Below are positions 1-6,692 of a stretch of DNA of 15,119 nt, one piece after another (within the stretch, counting starts at the first letter, position 1; every line of letters begins with the position of its first letter). This DNA comes from Bacillota bacterium (lineage in GTDB: Bacteria; Bacillota; Bacilli; Alicyclobacillales; SLC66), in the NCBI GenBank assembly GCA_021799325.1, contig JAJZAS010000011.1, positions 1-15,119 on the forward strand, in the 5' to 3' direction. Both the position numbers and the translations under genes were made by a program. The notes beneath the pieces are model-generated. The model saw only the letters and a program-made list of their open reading frames with translations, was not told the DNA's origin and did not search any database.

Positions 1-124
1 TCGACATGTTCATATTCTTTTCGACGATTTCATCATTATCATAACACGGTAACCCATAATTTCGTGCTAACTGTTTCCCAAGCGTACTTTTCCCAGCTCC
101 GGTAAATCCGATAAGGGCTATCAC
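1..124 (-). CDS. aroK: Shikimate kinase, N-terminal part (gene runs off the window)
   Basis: Shikimate kinase phosphorylates shikimate with ATP in the cytoplasmic chorismate pathway. Only the first 41 codons are in the window. They begin IALIGFTGAGKST, a P-loop with G6 to T14 that closely matches the family start. The Y-D-N-D at residues 28-31 corresponds to the acidic pair that binds Mg2+ and shikimate. I chose the GTG at 124 because AAAAGGAG (133-140) sits 8 bases upstream and because shikimate kinases begin only a few residues before the P-loop. It follows comGG by about 77 bases; shikimate kinase close to the comG operon also occurs in some Bacillaceae, as I recall. The rest of the gene lies outside, so integrity cannot be judged. 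A different small P-loop kinase is possible but less likely given the DxD placement. Confidence 0.85.
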   Translation of the reverse strand, partial: MIALIGFTGAGKSTLGKQLARNYGLPCYDNDEIVEKNMNMS

Positions 125-201
125 GTGAATAACTCCTTTTAGACAGTCTATGATCCGTGACCATCTTATCACTTCTTCCGCATTCTAACACAAATCTGGC
201 G

Positions 202-621
202 TTAAGGACTCTCGTTCCAAAACGTTAGATGCCGAGTGATGGGATCAAAAATAACGGTAGCCGTCGATTTTGCCCCCTGGATCGTGACAGCACTGGCGCT
301 CAGTGTATATAATCGACTAGCGCTAGTTAATTTTTTACCATTCACATCACAAACACCATCTGAATTTTGAAAGTGAATGGAATCTGCATGGTGACCGTTC
401 AAGAGCAACGACATTTCAGAATTTATGCCCGCGTAAACCAGATCTCGTGCATGAAGCACGTCTATCCGAAGGTTTACTCTTTCTTGTGTGGCTTGAGCTA
501 AGAATAAGCCAGTAGTCATCAAAAGCCCAAAAATCACCAGAACAAACAACGCGAATGGCAATGCGTATCCCTTCTCATCAAAAACTCGTGATATTTGGAG
601 TAAGCGAGAGTTCTGCTTCAT
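202..621 (-). CDS. comGG: ComGG/PilX-like minor pseudopilin, last gene of the comG-type operon
   Basis: A 139-residue protein with a prepilin-like N-terminus: after an 18-residue leader ending in EKG comes YALPFALFVLVIFG, a single hydrophobic helix (about 19-40), then a soluble domain. Position +5 of the mature chain is Phe rather than Glu, and the A-L-P-F start is typical of the ComGG/PilX/GspK minor subunit that sits at the pilus tip and is processed by prepilin peptidase (family knowledge). I chose the ATG at 621, with GAGGG upstream, over longer readings. It overlaps the end of comGF by 44 bases, suggesting translational coupling. Sequence similarity outside the first 40 residues is not recognisable by eye, so the assignment rests on N-terminal form and operon position. 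Confidence 0.65.
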   Translation of the reverse strand: MKQNSRLLQISRVFDEKGYALPFALFVLVIFGLLMTTGLFLAQATQERVNLRIDVLHARDLVYAGINSEMSLLLNGHHADSIHFQNSDGVCDVNGKKLTSASRLYTLSASAVTIQGAKSTATVIFDPITRHLTFWNESP

Positions 622-1072
622 AGGATTTTCCCTCATTATCATAATCGATCGTCGCATGAAGTTCGTTGTTGACCACTTGCCAGGACACACGATCCACATT
701 GGTTGAAACCACCACTTCACCATTGCCGTTCAAGGTCCGCAATATCAGATGAGAAATTGGCGAAAAGCCATACGTTGCCACCTCACCATCCGACAAGTTC
801 ACTGTCAAAAATGAACCATCCGTATTCACTCGTGTCGAGCAGGTTAAATCTTGAGTCAGCGCGTGATAGAGCACCCACTCATCATCGAGACTTTGCATGA
901 TGAAGGTCTCTTGATCCATTGCTTTCCAGCCGAACATCCATAATGAAATCCCCAGCGTCAAGATCAATCCTGTCAAAGTAAGAGAGATCATCATTTCTAT
1001 CAATGTAAATCCTTTATCTCTTTCATTTTTTACTAGCTTGCAAGGTTTGGAAAACAAACAACGGCTGATCAT
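578..1072 (-). CDS. comGF: ComGF-like minor pseudopilin
   Basis: A 164-residue type IV pilin-like protein. The leader (1-21) is basic and ends NERDKG; the mature part starts FTLIEMMISLTLTGLILTLG with Glu at +5 (E26) and a transmembrane helix at about 22-42, followed by a beta-rich soluble region. Such minor subunits are cut and methylated by the prepilin peptidase (ComC) and help assemble the competence pseudopilus. The ATG at 1072 is preceded by AAGGA at 8 bases spacing, so I prefer it to the upstream ATG at 1099. The gene overlaps the end of comGE by 50 bases and the start of comGG by 44. Order within the operon and size fit ComGF, but remote minor pilins are hard to tell apart by eye. Confidence 0.7.
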   Translation of the reverse strand: MISRCLFSKPCKLVKNERDKGFTLIEMMISLTLTGLILTLGISLWMFGWKAMDQETFIMQSLDDEWVLYHALTQDLTCSTRVNTDGSFLTVNLSDGEVATYGFSPISHLILRTLNGNGEVVVSTNVDRVSWQVVNNELHATIDYDNEGKSYEAELSLTPNITSF

Positions 1073-1361
1073 CTGTATTTTCCTTGTATACAGCGGCATT
1101 CACCACCCACAAACCGTTACTGAGGTTACTAGTTGAAACTTTTACCCATAAATTTCCAGAGAGAAATTCAGTTGCGGGTTGCACCACTCCCTGTCCCACC
1201 TGGTGAGTTGCCTCATCAAGCGCACCGTGGCCAACAAATGCAGCCTTCTCCATCAACGATGCGTTCTCGAATCCCTTCCACACTGTCTCATCGCCATTAA
1301 AGCCAACCGTGGCAATGATGGCGATTACCATCAGTGCCGCAATTACTTCCATCAAATTCAT
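1023..1361 (-). CDS. comGE: ComGE-like minor pseudopilin without a visible leader peptide
   Basis: A 112-residue protein whose first residues, MNLMEVIAALMVIAIIATVGF, look like the mature helix of a type IV pseudopilin with Glu at residue 5. No cleavable leader precedes it: in the same frame the codons upstream read IRVRKREE back to a TGA stop and contain no ATG, GTG or TTG. The initiator Met takes the place of the usual mature Phe +1. GAGG lies only two bases before the ATG at 1361; a TTG at 1355 or ATG at 1352 would have better SD spacing but would remove part of the helix start. It lies between comGD (stop 14 bases upstream) and comGF, the ComGE position. The role as a minor subunit of the DNA-uptake pseudopilus is inferred from that position. 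Confidence 0.65.
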   Translation of the reverse strand: MNLMEVIAALMVIAIIATVGFNGDETVWKGFENASLMEKAAFVGHGALDEATHQVGQGVVQPATEFLSGNLWVKVSTSNLSNGLWVVNAAVYKENTDDQPLFVFQTLQASKK

Positions 1362-1374
1362 TTCCTCACGCTTT

Positions 1375-1839
1375 CTAACCCTGATTCACAACGGGGCTTG
1401 ACGACATTCTGATATCGCCATACTGCAAATAAAGCACAGCATTGCGAATGGCCCCTTCAGGATCCTGAATGATGATTTGACCTCCCTCGTTCACATTGCC
1501 TAATGGATTAAACCTGACTGTGGAGCTCGGCAAATGAACAATCCCTTCAAAATAAAAAATGGGGGAGGAAATGCTGCGCGGCGTAAAATGTCCGTTTGAT
1601 CCGTCATAAAAATAATAGGTCTCACTGTATGGGAGAAAGCGGATTTCCTGATAGACTTGTTTGGTTTGCGCAAGCATTTGTTGGGTGCGAAGGTCGGAAA
1701 CAATTTGCCAAGCTGAAGTTTCAAGTGCCGCATGATCCTTAGCACTTACAAAAGAAGGAAGAACGATAGAGAGACCCACGCCAAACAAAAAGATGGCAAT
1801 TACCAGTTCAAGCAGGGTAAACCCATTATCTTTCTTCAT
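1375..1839 (-). CDS. comGD: ComGD/GspH-like minor pseudopilin
   Basis: A 154-residue prepilin-like protein: short leader MKKDNG, then FTLLELVIAIFLFGVGLSIV with Glu at +5 (E11) and a transmembrane helix at about 7-28. The soluble part (about 35-154) is beta-rich with runs such as FYFEGIVHLPSSTVRFNPLG, a pattern typical of GspH/ComGD-type minor subunits that sit near the tip of the pseudopilus (family knowledge). I chose the ATG at 1839, with GGGAG 7 bases upstream, over the longer reading from 1872, because it gives a normal short leader. The comGC stop ends two bases before this start, so the two are probably translated in concert. The gene fits the fourth position of a comG operon. Confidence 0.75.
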   Translation of the reverse strand: MKKDNGFTLLELVIAIFLFGVGLSIVLPSFVSAKDHAALETSAWQIVSDLRTQQMLAQTKQVYQEIRFLPYSETYYFYDGSNGHFTPRSISSPIFYFEGIVHLPSSTVRFNPLGNVNEGGQIIIQDPEGAIRNAVLYLQYGDIRMSSSPVVNQG

Positions 1840-1841
1840 GC

Positions 1842-2285
1842 TCAATCTCCCAATTCTCCATGTGCTGTACAACTCACCTTTACCACCATCGTTGAATTCG
1901 TCGTGGTCCCTGTAGAGGATGAGGTAGTGGTAGTGCCAGCAGTACTCGTGCTAGTTGGAGTAATCGTGATGGTATAATCGCCACCGCTTGGACAAGCAGG
2001 AACCGAGTCGATATAGCCATTAGTTTTCAGGTCATTCAGAATACCGGCTGTATCCGTCTCAGGTGGATATTGGTGATTAGCAAGATAGTACTCCGTCAGC
2101 GCAGCCCGTATCATTTTTTGATTACCTTCACATCCCATTTGTGCAGCATTTGCTCCTGCTGTCTGCAGGTTGGGTAATGCAATGGCCATCACCACAGATA
2201 CGATGAAAAGCGCAATCACCATTTCAATCAGTGTAAATCCGTTCTGTTCGGTTATTTTTTTCTTCATTTGTACTAATATTTTCAT
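1842..2285 (-). CDS. comGC: Major competence pseudopilin ComGC with a Ser/Thr-rich insert
   Basis: The main subunit of the competence pseudopilus that moves DNA through the cell wall. The 147-residue precursor has a leader ending QNG16, then FTLIEMVIALFIVSVVMAIA with Glu at +5 (E21), and the ComGC-like block MGCEGNQKMIRAALTEYY (50-67) and NGYIDSVPACPSGG (89-102). Cysteines at 52, 98 and 139 could supply the disulfide that stabilises ComGC in other Bacilli. Odd here is a run of almost only Thr, Ser, Gly and Ala at about 109-132, placed between two beta strands (DYTITIT and MVVKVSCT). ComGC proteins are usually about 100 residues, so this one is long. The ATG at 2285 follows AAGGAGAGG with 8 bases spacing. 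It is the third gene of the operon, after comGB. Confidence 0.88.
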   Translation of the reverse strand: MKILVQMKKKITEQNGFTLIEMVIALFIVSVVMAIALPNLQTAGANAAQMGCEGNQKMIRAALTEYYLANHQYPPETDTAGILNDLKTNGYIDSVPACPSGGDYTITITPTSTSTAGTTTTSSSTGTTTNSTMVVKVSCTAHGELGD

Positions 2286-2302
2286 GATTTTGTCCTCTCC
2301 TT

Positions 2303-3331
2303 TTATGAAAGTTGTTTCACTAGGTCAGTCATCGGTAAAAGCAATACCAGTGTCACCCCCCCTACCATCGCTCCCAAGATGAACAAACTTGCTGGTTCGA
2401 AGAACGAAAACAAGCGTTCTACCGTCCTGTCAAAACTTCGTTCATAATAATTTTTTAACCGTTTTGCGCCCCCTTCAAGATCACCTGTTTGTTCAGCAAT
2501 GGTGAGCATCGAAGCGGCCAATTCTGGAAAATACGGTGTTAGTCTTAACGCATGGGACAGCGTGGTGCCCTTTTCCACCGCGTGAAAGATCGTTGTCCAC
2601 TCGCTTCTCATCCGAGCGGTATTAGTCGAAATCATGACCTCCATCGCTGTCAACAAATCCACTCCTGCGCCCAAAAGTGCGGATAGGGTTTCAAAATTCT
2701 GCATGGCTTTGAGTATTCGCAACCATGCCCCCCACGAATGGCGGACCACCCTTTTTTCCACACGAGTCAGCCAACGGTCCCTCTTCCACCAAAACAACAC
2801 CACGAGACCGCCCACTAATAAAATCGTATAAGGTAACGACATCACCACCACATTGGCTAGCATCATCACTACCTGCACCTGACGAGGGATTTCCAAATTC
2901 AAGGAGTGATAAAACTTTAAAAAGTGTGGAATCACTTGCCAAGCCATCATATACATCGAAACCAGGGAGAGACACATCAACAAAATAGGGTAGGAAAGCA
3001 TTTTTCCTAGCTTCTCCCGGCGCAATCTACGGTGATTGAAATAGAGCGTTAAACTTTGAAATGCCTGATCCAATTCCCCCGTCACGAGGCCCACCCGCAA
3101 AAAAGAAACCGCCACCTCCGGAAACCCCTCACGTTCAAACACTTCCTCCACCGCTTCTCCACGACTGATTGAATCTTTCATGTGTTTGGCCCATCCATAT
3201 CGTTTGGGAGCGACCAACACGAGTGAATCGAGCGACTGGTTCAGATCGATTCCGGCTGAAAGCAAATCAGCGAGATCGGCAACAAAAAATTCAATTTGTC
3301 TCGATGGCGGCTTCCTCTTTTTCCGCAACAA
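2303..3331 (-). CDS. comGB: Competence pseudopilus inner-membrane platform protein ComGB (GspF/PilC family)
   Basis: A polytopic membrane protein that couples the ComGA ATPase to pseudopilin assembly. At 342 residues it has the duplicated T2SF layout: a cytoplasmic helical domain (about 12-105, with LADLLSAGIDLNQSLDSL and FLRVGLVTGELDQAFQSL), membrane helices at about 111-134 and 155-182, a second copy of the domain (about 210-300, with LSALLGAGVDLLTAMEVM and MLTIAEQTGDLEGGAKRL), and a last helix at about 311-333. The repeated E-x-x-G-x-L motif is typical of GspF/PilC. The frame has no ATG near its start; it opens with two TTG codons (3331, 3328) about 11 bases after AGGG, so a TTG start is needed. 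It overlaps the end of comGA by 41 bases, consistent with coupled translation. Confidence 0.9.
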   Translation of the reverse strand: MLRKKRKPPSRQIEFFVADLADLLSAGIDLNQSLDSLVLVAPKRYGWAKHMKDSISRGEAVEEVFEREGFPEVAVSFLRVGLVTGELDQAFQSLTLYFNHRRLRREKLGKMLSYPILLMCLSLVSMYMMAWQVIPHFLKFYHSLNLEIPRQVQVVMMLANVVVMSLPYTILLVGGLVVLFWWKRDRWLTRVEKRVVRHSWGAWLRILKAMQNFETLSALLGAGVDLLTAMEVMISTNTARMRSEWTTIFHAVEKGTTLSHALRLTPYFPELAASMLTIAEQTGDLEGGAKRLKNYYERSFDRTVERLFSFFEPASLFILGAMVGGVTLVLLLPMTDLVKQLS

Positions 3332-4331
3332 ACATTTTCAGTCCCTTCACGTTGTATTCGGACGTCCTGGTTTGATCACGCAAAAATCGTTGAATGTGAC
3401 TTGTCCCAAGCATGTTGAATTCCGCACGGCGCGCCATCACCCCCACTTGGTGACACTTCTCGCACCCCTCTCCATGACACTCGTCGCACTGTATCGGTAC
3501 AAGTCGTTGCCAGATGATGAGTTTCAGCGACTCTGATAGATAGGAGCGCTCCACGCCGAATTCAAGTAAACGCGTGATCACTTGATAAGGGGAATCGGCG
3601 TGGACTGTACTAAGCAAATGGTGACCCGTCAAACCTGCACGAACCGCAATTTGCGCGGTGAGTTCATCGCGGATCTCGCCTACCATCAACAAGTCTGGAT
3701 CCTGTCTGAGCGCATTGCGAAGTCCTTCCGCAAAAGTCAGACCGATTTTTTCATCAACCTCTACCTGCGAAAAGGAATCGAGTTTCCGCTCGACCGGGTC
3801 TTCAATGGTCAGAACGGATTCCCCAAGCAAATTGCGCTCCCGCATCAGCGCATACAGTGTAGTGCTTTTGCCGGAACCAACCTTACCGGCAGTGATGAGC
3901 ATTCCACCTGCTCCCGAAAAAAATTGACGCACTTCCTCTTCCAATGCTTTTGTAAAGCCAAGCGATGCCATTGATTTCCAGGGATTCTCTTTAGGGAGTA
4001 TTCGCACCACTGCCCGTTCTCCACGAATCGTGGGCATGGTCGCCATGCGTAAATCGCATTCTGCATCGCCGTGCAAAAAATGATACTGCCCATCCTGCGG
4101 TCGGCGTCTTTCCGCGAGTGACAACTTCGCTAGTACTTTCAACCTAGCCATCGCGCTTTGCTCCGTATAAAAAGGAAATTCAGATACTTGATCCAAAGGC
4201 AAAAGCTTGCCATGGATGCGTAAGTGAATGCCAATCCCATCAGGAAACGGATCAAAATGTAGATCGGAAGCACCAAGCATTAGTGCCTTCTGAATAATCT
4301 GATCCACTTGTTCGCTGATTTCGATGTCCAA
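3291..4331 (-). CDS. comGA: Competence pseudopilus assembly ATPase ComGA (GspE/PilB family)
   Basis: The cytoplasmic secretion-type ATPase that powers assembly of the ComGC pseudopilus. The 346-residue protein has an N-terminal domain (SDLHFDPFPDGIGIHLRIHG, 22-41), Walker A GKVGSGKST (149-157), the Asp box TIEDPVE (175-181), Walker B DPDLLMVGEIRD (211-222), the His box STVHADSP (241-248), and a four-cysteine zinc-binding motif C282-x2-C285-x4-C290-x2-C293. The length equals short ComGA proteins without the long GspE N-terminus. The start is TTG at 4331, with GGAGG 7 bases upstream; no ATG is available nearby. That SD lies in the right arm of a 12-bp inverted repeat. It heads the comG operon, 104 bases after the JAMM protease gene. 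Confidence 0.93.
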   Translation of the reverse strand: MDIEISEQVDQIIQKALMLGASDLHFDPFPDGIGIHLRIHGKLLPLDQVSEFPFYTEQSAMARLKVLAKLSLAERRRPQDGQYHFLHGDAECDLRMATMPTIRGERAVVRILPKENPWKSMASLGFTKALEEEVRQFFSGAGGMLITAGKVGSGKSTTLYALMRERNLLGESVLTIEDPVERKLDSFSQVEVDEKIGLTFAEGLRNALRQDPDLLMVGEIRDELTAQIAVRAGLTGHHLLSTVHADSPYQVITRLLEFGVERSYLSESLKLIIWQRLVPIQCDECHGEGCEKCHQVGVMARRAEFNMLGTSHIQRFLRDQTRTSEYNVKGLKMFVAEKEEAAIETN

Positions 4332-4339
4332 AACCTCAC

Positions 4340-4378
4340 CTCCAAGCGCTTATAGCGAAACTGTTCAAGCACTTGGAG
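4340..4378 (-). promoter_or_regulatory. Inverted repeat masking the comGA ribosome binding site
   Basis: On the minus strand CTCCAAGTGCTT (4378-4367) can pair with AAGCGCTTGGAG (4351-4340) across a 15-base loop: 12 base pairs including one G-U. The GGAG at the end of the right arm is most of the comGA Shine-Dalgarno sequence (GGAGG), so the folded RNA would hide it. No T run follows, so this is not an intrinsic terminator. A competing small hairpin, CGCT-ATA-AGCG, uses part of the right arm and would release the SD. Seen directly: the repeat and its overlap with the SD. Inferred: a translational switch, or a protein-binding operator. Confidence 0.55.
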
Positions 4379-4386
4379 TAAGAACC

Positions 4387-4413
4387 TTTTTACCATGGGA
4401 AATTGTCAGTCAA
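4387..4413 (-). promoter_or_regulatory. Candidate promoter for the comG operon
   Basis: TTGACT (4413-4408) resembles a sigma-A -35 box, and TAAAAA (4392-4387) preceded by TGG gives a weak extended -10 element. The spacer is only 15 bases, shorter than optimal. Transcription would start near 4380, just before the SD-masking inverted repeat. I see no clear ComK-type box (A4-N5-T4) nearby. Confidence 0.3.
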
Positions 4414-4435
4414 GATAGGAGAAAAACGGGGTATT

Positions 4436-4906
4436 TCACCAATTTGTCAATTTCAAAGTGAGAGGATGAAAGGAAACACGGTGTTCCACTTTTTCATATC
4501 TGTAAAATTGCACATCAGGCGTCATCCCGGCAAATGACACGATGCCATGTGCCAAATCACGATAGCCGTATGCTTCCTTCAGATCTTTTCGCGAAGGCAC
4601 CGCAGGGCTAGACGGATGACTGTGTAATGTAGCAAGTAGATCCATTCCCGATACCTTCGCCTTCATGATGATGGGAACGAGATCCCTTGGGGATGCGTTG
4701 TAATTTCTCGCATCCGGATTATCGCTTGCGATCGGCTGAAAATTTTCTATCATCCACTCCTTCTTCAACCGCCTGCCAAAAAGCAGCCCTCCACTCTCAT
4801 ATGGCAGCGCTGCTTCAAGAAATTGAATCATTTGTTCGCGTATATCTGAGGTTATGATCAGTTGCCAGACGTCAAATGCACGGCCATGATCGCCTTTTCG
4901 CTCCAT
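4436..4906 (-). CDS. JAMM/MPN (M67-like) zinc metalloprotease family protein
   Basis: A 156-residue soluble protein with a complete JAMM motif: E37 in YESGGLLFG, then H95-S-H97-P, S105 and D108 (H-x-H-x7-S-x2-D). This is the zinc-binding and catalytic set of JAB1/MPN isopeptidases. Bacterial single-domain members cut C-terminal extensions from ubiquitin-like sulfur carriers or act on unknown partners (family knowledge); no such carrier gene is visible here. It is not RadC, which has the N-terminal helix-hairpin-helix part and an HNHPSG motif. I chose ATG 4906, with GGAGGAA upstream; similarity to the family begins near residue 16 (LIITSDIREQM), so a shorter form is possible. It overlaps the Nudix gene by 49 bases and precedes comGA. 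Substrate unknown. Confidence 0.8.
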   Translation of the reverse strand: MERKGDHGRAFDVWQLIITSDIREQMIQFLEAALPYESGGLLFGRRLKKEWMIENFQPIASDNPDARNYNASPRDLVPIIMKAKVSGMDLLATLHSHPSSPAVPSRKDLKEAYGYRDLAHGIVSFAGMTPDVQFYRYEKVEHRVSFHPLTLKLTNW

Positions 4907-5322
4907 GCGATCACTTCCTCCGTTACGCCCATCTCTCTCATCTGCGCAGTGGTGAACCAGCCGATGTCAAGCGACTCGTCATTTTTTGATAGTGTGGTAT
5001 CCCCCAACGGCCTTGCAAAATAGATGAGATCAATGTGCTGATGTCCGGGTTCAATGTCTTCGAGTTGGATGCCAGCAGGGCGCACGAGTGCATGATCAAA
5101 CCCGGCAGGTTCATAATCCGAGACAAGCTCCACCTTGATACCTGTTTCTTCATAGACTTCTCGCACTGCCGCATGATCCGGCAATTCTGGTGCGTCAATA
5201 TGACCACCTGGAGGCAGCCATCTGCCCAGTTTTTTATGTAACAAAAGCAGTACCCGATCCCCATCCACTACCACGCCGGTCGCCACAAAGTCACGGGTCA
5301 CGCCATCATTGCCCCTGTACAT
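4858..5322 (-). CDS. Nudix hydrolase
   Basis: A 154-residue protein with a perfect Nudix box at residues 40-62: G40-x5-E46-x7-R54-E55-V-Y-E58-E59-T-G61-I. These residues bind Mg2+ and hydrolyse a nucleoside diphosphate linked to another moiety. The region before it (DFVATGVVVDGDRVLLLLHK, 11-30) and the phrase LGRWLPPGGHID are typical of small Nudix enzymes; the substrate cannot be read from the sequence. I chose ATG 5322, preceded by AGGAGG at about 6 bases, over the longer reading from 5415, which would run into obg. It starts 16 bases after the obg stop and overlaps the JAMM gene, so the three probably share a transcript. Confidence 0.88.
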   Translation of the reverse strand: MYRGNDGVTRDFVATGVVVDGDRVLLLLHKKLGRWLPPGGHIDAPELPDHAAVREVYEETGIKVELVSDYEPAGFDHALVRPAGIQLEDIEPGHQHIDLIYFARPLGDTTLSKNDESLDIGWFTTAQMREMGVTEEVIAWSEKAIMAVHLTSGN

Positions 5323-5338
5323 GGTTGGCCTCCTCTCG

Positions 5339-6616
5339 TTAGTCCACAAAATCAAATTCCAAATCCCCGACACGGATGACATCGCCATTGCCCGCTCCGC
5401 GTTCACGTAGCGCATTGTCCACTCCAGAGCGCTTCAAAATGCGCTGGAAGCGTTTCACCGCATCATACTGATCAAAATTGGTCATTTGCACCAGTTTATC
5501 AAGCTCATTGCTAACCACCACATAAACCTCTTGATCCATCTCAATGGAAAATTGGATCTTTTGCCCTTTTGCCGTATACACGACTTCGTCCGCCGACACT
5601 TCTTCTGGTTCCGGCTCTTCATCGGGCATCGTATCAAGTAAATAGCCGACACGCGACATGAGTTCATCTACTCCGGATCTTGTCGCTGCGGAGATAGGGA
5701 TTACTTCAAGCTCCGGATAACTCGCTTGAAATTCGCGCAAATGCGCTTCTGCTTCTGGCACATCCATTTTGTTAGCGGCGATAATTTGTGGTCGTTTCAG
5801 TAAAATGGGATTGTAGGACTCCAGTTCCTTCTGAATCACCTGATAGTCTTGTACGGGATTCCTCTCTTCGGTTGCCGCCATATCAATCACGTGAATCAAC
5901 ACACGTGTACGCTCGACATGACGCAAAAATTCATGCCCAAGTCCCAACCCCTCGTGAGCGCCTTCGATAAGCCCCGGTAAATCTGCAAGAACAAACGATC
6001 GTCCTTCACCAAGCGTGACGACCCCCAAATAGGGCGACAACGTGGTGAAATGATAAGCGGCAATTTTCGGTTCTGCCGCGCTGACTACTGATAATAGCGT
6101 GGATTTCCCGACACTAGGAAACCCGACCAGGCCCGCATCTGCCAGCAACTTCAATTCGAGGACCACCGTGCGTTCCTCGCCAGGTTCACCTTTTTCCGCC
6201 ATATCCGGTGCCTTGTTCTTTGCGTTCGCAAAGTGCACATTGCCTCGACCACCGCGTCCACCTTTGACGATCACTGCGCGTTCACCGTCTTGCGTCAAGT
6301 CCGCAATCAACTCATTCGTGAACGCGTCTCGCACCACCGTTCCCGGTGGCACTTTTACGATCAGGTCTTCAGCATGAGCGCCGTATTGATTCTTGGGACG
6401 GCCATTTTCGCCGTTTTTTGCCTTAAAATGCCGCTGATAGCGAAAATCCATCAATGTGCGAAGCCCTTCGTCCACCACGAAAATCACATTGCCTCCGCGA
6501 CCGCCATCTCCGCCTGCAGGCCCACCCAATGGCACGTATTTTTCCCTTCGGTAAGCCACCATGCCATTCCCGCCGTCTCCCGCTTTCACCTCAACTTTTG
6601 CCGTATCGACAAACAT
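5339..6616 (-). CDS. obg: Obg GTPase (ribosome assembly and stress signalling)
   Basis: An essential GTPase that binds the 50S subunit, aids its maturation, and in Bacillus also affects the general stress response and sporulation. The 425-residue protein has the Gly-rich Obg fold (1-158, with AGDGGNG, GGPAGGDGGRGG and GGRGGRGN), the GTPase domain with G1 GFPSVGKST (165-173), G3 DLPG (212-215), G4 NKMD (282-285) and G5 SAATRSG, and the C-terminal OCT domain (about 345-425). ATG 6616 is preceded by AAGGAG with 8 bases spacing and starts with the family's usual MFVDTAKVEVKAG. It follows rpmA, separated by an intrinsic terminator; B. subtilis has spo0B in that gap, which is absent here. Confidence 0.97.
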   Translation of the reverse strand: MFVDTAKVEVKAGDGGNGMVAYRREKYVPLGGPAGGDGGRGGNVIFVVDEGLRTLMDFRYQRHFKAKNGENGRPKNQYGAHAEDLIVKVPPGTVVRDAFTNELIADLTQDGERAVIVKGGRGGRGNVHFANAKNKAPDMAEKGEPGEERTVVLELKLLADAGLVGFPSVGKSTLLSVVSAAEPKIAAYHFTTLSPYLGVVTLGEGRSFVLADLPGLIEGAHEGLGLGHEFLRHVERTRVLIHVIDMAATEERNPVQDYQVIQKELESYNPILLKRPQIIAANKMDVPEAEAHLREFQASYPELEVIPISAATRSGVDELMSRVGYLLDTMPDEEPEPEEVSADEVVYTAKGQKIQFSIEMDQEVYVVVSNELDKLVQMTNFDQYDAVKRFQRILKRSGVDNALRERGAGNGDVIRVGDLEFDFVD

Positions 6617-6638
6617 CGGAACACTCCTTTTTTTTATG

Positions 6639-6675
6639 AAAAAAAGCAAAACCCAGTCGCGCGCGGCAACTGGGT
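6639..6675 (-). terminator. Intrinsic terminator between rpmA and obg
   Basis: On the minus strand ACCCAGT (6675-6669) pairs with ACTGGGT (6657-6651), and the stem can extend inward by three pairs, leaving a short GC-rich loop. It is followed by TTTGCTTTTTTT (6650-6639). The T run is followed at once by CAT and an A8 run that carries the obg AGGAG, so U7 and A8 could pair if polymerase reads through. This would end most rplU-prp-rpmA transcripts and leave obg on partial read-through or on an unseen promoter. Confidence 0.75.
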
Positions 6676-6692
6676 CAAAAGTCAAGCCTAGC

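Noticed and set aside
1890..1961. Tandem repeat or CRISPR-like array
   Set aside because: The low-complexity codons are not regular repeats with spacers; they are simply Thr/Ser coding.
1732..1977. Plus-strand frame with Val-rich run
   Set aside because: The run is the reverse complement of the Thr/Ser codons of ComGC, not a protein of its own.
3180..3536. Open plus-strand frame of about 118 codons
   Set aside because: It is antisense to the comGA/comGB overlap; the translation shows no domain and composition looks like a shadow of the real genes.
4332..4435. ComK box before comGA
   Set aside because: A-rich and T-rich bits occur, but no A4-N5-T4 pair with proper spacing; the order is reversed (T before A).
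4436..4906. RadC identity for the JAMM protein, suggested by the nearby mreBCD genes
   Set aside because: No helix-hairpin-helix N-terminus and no HNHPSG motif; the motif is HSHP-x6-S-x2-D of the M67-like kind.
6233..6691. Open plus-strand frame of about 150 codons
   Set aside because: It lies antisense to obg, whose protein is fully conserved; the frame has no recognisable protein features and no good ribosome binding site.
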